From positions 195,354 to 259,353 of the forward strand of contig JAEWIZ010000002.1 of assembly GCA_023386815.1 (NCBI GenBank): a stretch of 64,000 nt of DNA, given 5' to 3'. The notes beneath the pieces are model-generated. The model worked only from the letters and a program-made list of their open reading frames with translations. It made no database searches and was not told where the DNA came from. Below are positions 62,483-64,000 of the stretch, piece after piece. Each line of letters begins with the position of its first letter. The first letter of the stretch is position 1. The position numbers were made by a program, and so were the translations under genes. The stretch is from Bacillota bacterium (GTDB lineage Bacteria; Bacillota; Clostridia; Lachnospirales; Lachnospiraceae).

Positions 62483-63790
62483 ATGGCTCAAAACTACTTA
62501 TCAAACTTAAAATCTACTCTCGACAACTGCATTGCAGAACTGGATGACATTCATTTCATGTTCTGTCAAAATCCAGAAAGCGATTTTACCAGAAATCGCA
62601 AACTTTCATTTCAGGAATATATTCAGTTAATGATTCAGATGCAGAGCAAATCTGTTTCAAATGAACTTATGGATTTCTTTAATCATTCCTTATCAACTCC
62701 ATCTAAATCTGCCTTTACACAGCAACGATATAAACTGCAGCCTGAAGGATGGAGTTTTTTGTTCCATTCATTTGTAGAGCAGTGTCGTAATTTATCAGAC
62801 AATCTTTATCACGGCTATCGTCTTCTCGCATGTGACGGATCTGATGTGAACATAGATAGAAATCCTAATGATGAACGTACTTTTATCAACGAAGGTGAAA
62901 AAGGTTATAATGCCATCCACATCAACGCGCTTTATGACATTAGTAACATGACTTACTGTGATTTCCTAGTTCAGGGTAAAAAGAAACTCCATGAACGTGA
63001 AGCTCTCAATTCTATGGTTGACCGCTATGCGAATCCCATTCCAGCTATCCTTATGGCTGATCGTGGGTATGAGAGCTTTAATGTCTTTGCTCATCTAATT
63101 CACAAAAATATGAGATTTGTAATCCGCATGAAGGATATCAATAGCAATGGCATTCTATCTGCTTATGATCTGCCAGACAGTGAATTTGATACTTATATTA
63201 GAACCACACTTACCAGACGTCATACCAAGAAAACTCTAGGAGCTCCTAATACTTATACAATTCTCCAGCCAGTTTCCAATTTTGATTTTCTTGATGAAAG
63301 CTGTACGGAATACGATATTGAATTTCGTATTGTACGCATCCTTCTTGATAATGGAACCTATATCTGCATCGCTACAAATCTTTCAGAAGAAGATTTTTCT
63401 TTGGAAGAAATCAAAAAGCTATATCGAATGCGTTGGAGCGAGGAGACAAGTTTTCGTGAACTTAAATATACGATTGGTCTAGTCAACTGGCACAGCAGTA
63501 AATACGAAGGTATTCTTCAGGAAATCAATGCTCGTATGATTCTCTACAATTTCTGTGAGCTGGTGACCTCCCATGCAGTAGTGAAGACAAGAGCTAATAC
63601 AAAACATTCCTACAAAATAAATTTCGCCACTGCAGTCAACATATGCAGAGCATATCTGAAACATGGCAGTGACGAAATAGAGATTATGCTTTTAATACAA
63701 AAGCATCTGACACCAGTCAGACCCGACCGTAAATATCCTATCAACCTCCGACCAAAGAGAAACAGGGAATTTTTATATCGGGCAGCTTAA
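62483..63790 (+). CDS. IS4-family DDE transposase, apparently intact
   Basis: 435 residues. DDE residues: D118 (LLACDGSD), D193 (LMADRGYES) and E321 within the IS4 Y(2)R(3)E(6)K signature (Y314, R317, E321, K328). No frameshift or internal stop. AAGGAGG precedes the ATG. I could not identify terminal inverted repeats or a target duplication in the 240 nt before or 210 nt after the gene, so the element's ends are undefined and may extend past the window. Confidence 0.93.
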   Translation: MAQNYLSNLKSTLDNCIAELDDIHFMFCQNPESDFTRNRKLSFQEYIQLMIQMQSKSVSNELMDFFNHSLSTPSKSAFTQQRYKLQPEGWSFLFHSFVEQCRNLSDNLYHGYRLLACDGSDVNIDRNPNDERTFINEGEKGYNAIHINALYDISNMTYCDFLVQGKKKLHEREALNSMVDRYANPIPAILMADRGYESFNVFAHLIHKNMRFVIRMKDINSNGILSAYDLPDSEFDTYIRTTLTRRHTKKTLGAPNTYTILQPVSNFDFLDESCTEYDIEFRIVRILLDNGTYICIATNLSEEDFSLEEIKKLYRMRWSEETSFRELKYTIGLVNWHSSKYEGILQEINARMILYNFCELVTSHAVVKTRANTKHSYKINFATAVNICRAYLKHGSDEIEIMLLIQKHLTPVRPDRKYPINLRPKRNREFLYRAA

Positions 63791-63817
63791 ATCTCGTCAC
63801 TATTATACTTTCTTATG

Positions 63818-63842
63818 AGGCAGATATGCAATCTGTCTTTTT
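63818..63842 (+). terminator. Terminator after the transposase gene
   Basis: AGGCAGAT (63818-63825) pairs with ATCTGTCT (63831-63838) with one G-U, loop ATGCA, then a T-run. The remaining bases to the window end (63843-64000) show no gene I can support. Confidence 0.65.
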
Positions 63843-64000
63843 GTCATACTTAAAAATACTTTTCGAGTCATAAAACTCTCACCTAGGGATCAAAATTCAT
63901 CTCTACACGCTCCTAAATTTTTAACTAAACGCTATTCTTATCACTCTGTTGAATGTGATATACGATTTTTATCTAAAAAATGCTTATCTAAATGACATTG

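Overview
The window looks like chromosomal DNA of a motile, spore-forming, AT-rich Gram-positive anaerobe of the Clostridia, most likely Lachnospiraceae. This rests on gene content and order: codY directly upstream of a B. subtilis-type fla/che operon with FliY, CheC and CheD; then rpsB-tsf and pyrH-frr-uppS-cdsA-dxr-rseP; an A-type flavodiiron protein; and a YlmC/YmxH-type sporulation protein. No species can be named from sequence reading alone.

Layout, in the direction of transcription (almost everything from about 60.3 kb down to 0.84 kb is on the minus strand). A promoter with two tandem palindromes (60343-60386) precedes yifB, dprA and topA. codY follows with its own terminator. Then comes a flagellar and chemotaxis cluster of about 34 genes (54.2-20.2 kb): flgB-flgC-fliE-fliF-fliG-fliH-fliI-fliJ-ylxF-fliK-flgD-(TIGR02530 protein)-flgE-flbD-motA-motB-fliL-fliM-fliY-cheY-fliO-fliP-fliQ-fliR-flhB-flhA-flhF-flhG-PilZ protein-cheB-cheA-cheW-cheC-cheD-small membrane protein-fliA-FapA-like. 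Three less characterised genes lead to rpsB and tsf. Flagellin, rod-cap/filament genes, cheR and receptors are absent from the window.

In B. subtilis tsf is followed at once by pyrH. Here a block of about 10 kb separates them (6448-16605). It holds a 47-residue membrane peptide, a LysR regulator, a six-gene metabolic operon, a polysaccharide deacetylase and a bactofilin with a very acidic N-terminus. The operon encodes two divergent proteins of the DAPG/phloretin-hydrolase (PhlG-like) family, a two-cluster ferredoxin, an FAD reductase, an FMN enoyl-reductase/nitronate-monooxygenase-type enzyme and an MFS transporter. I read it as an uncharacterised uptake, reduction and C-C-hydrolysis pathway for a small, possibly acyl-phenolic, compound. 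One paralogue keeps the putative metal ligands and the other has lost most of them. Two nearly identical 39-nt terminator hairpins bracket this block. The block is the strongest candidate for an undescribed system.

Beyond pyrH-frr-uppS-cdsA-dxr-rseP (ribosome recycling, undecaprenyl and phospholipid precursors, MEP pathway, intramembrane protease) the left end carries a 189-nt inverted-repeat element. Next to it is a probable type I toxin-antitoxin locus: a 34-residue holin-like peptide facing a short convergent RNA, sharing a bidirectional terminator. Rightward of 60.7 kb, on the plus strand, are fprA with a structured leader, a ymxH-type gene and an intact IS4-family transposase gene.

Several starts were moved from the longest possible reading frame to the codon supported by a Shine-Dalgarno (SD) sequence; each case is explained in its entry.
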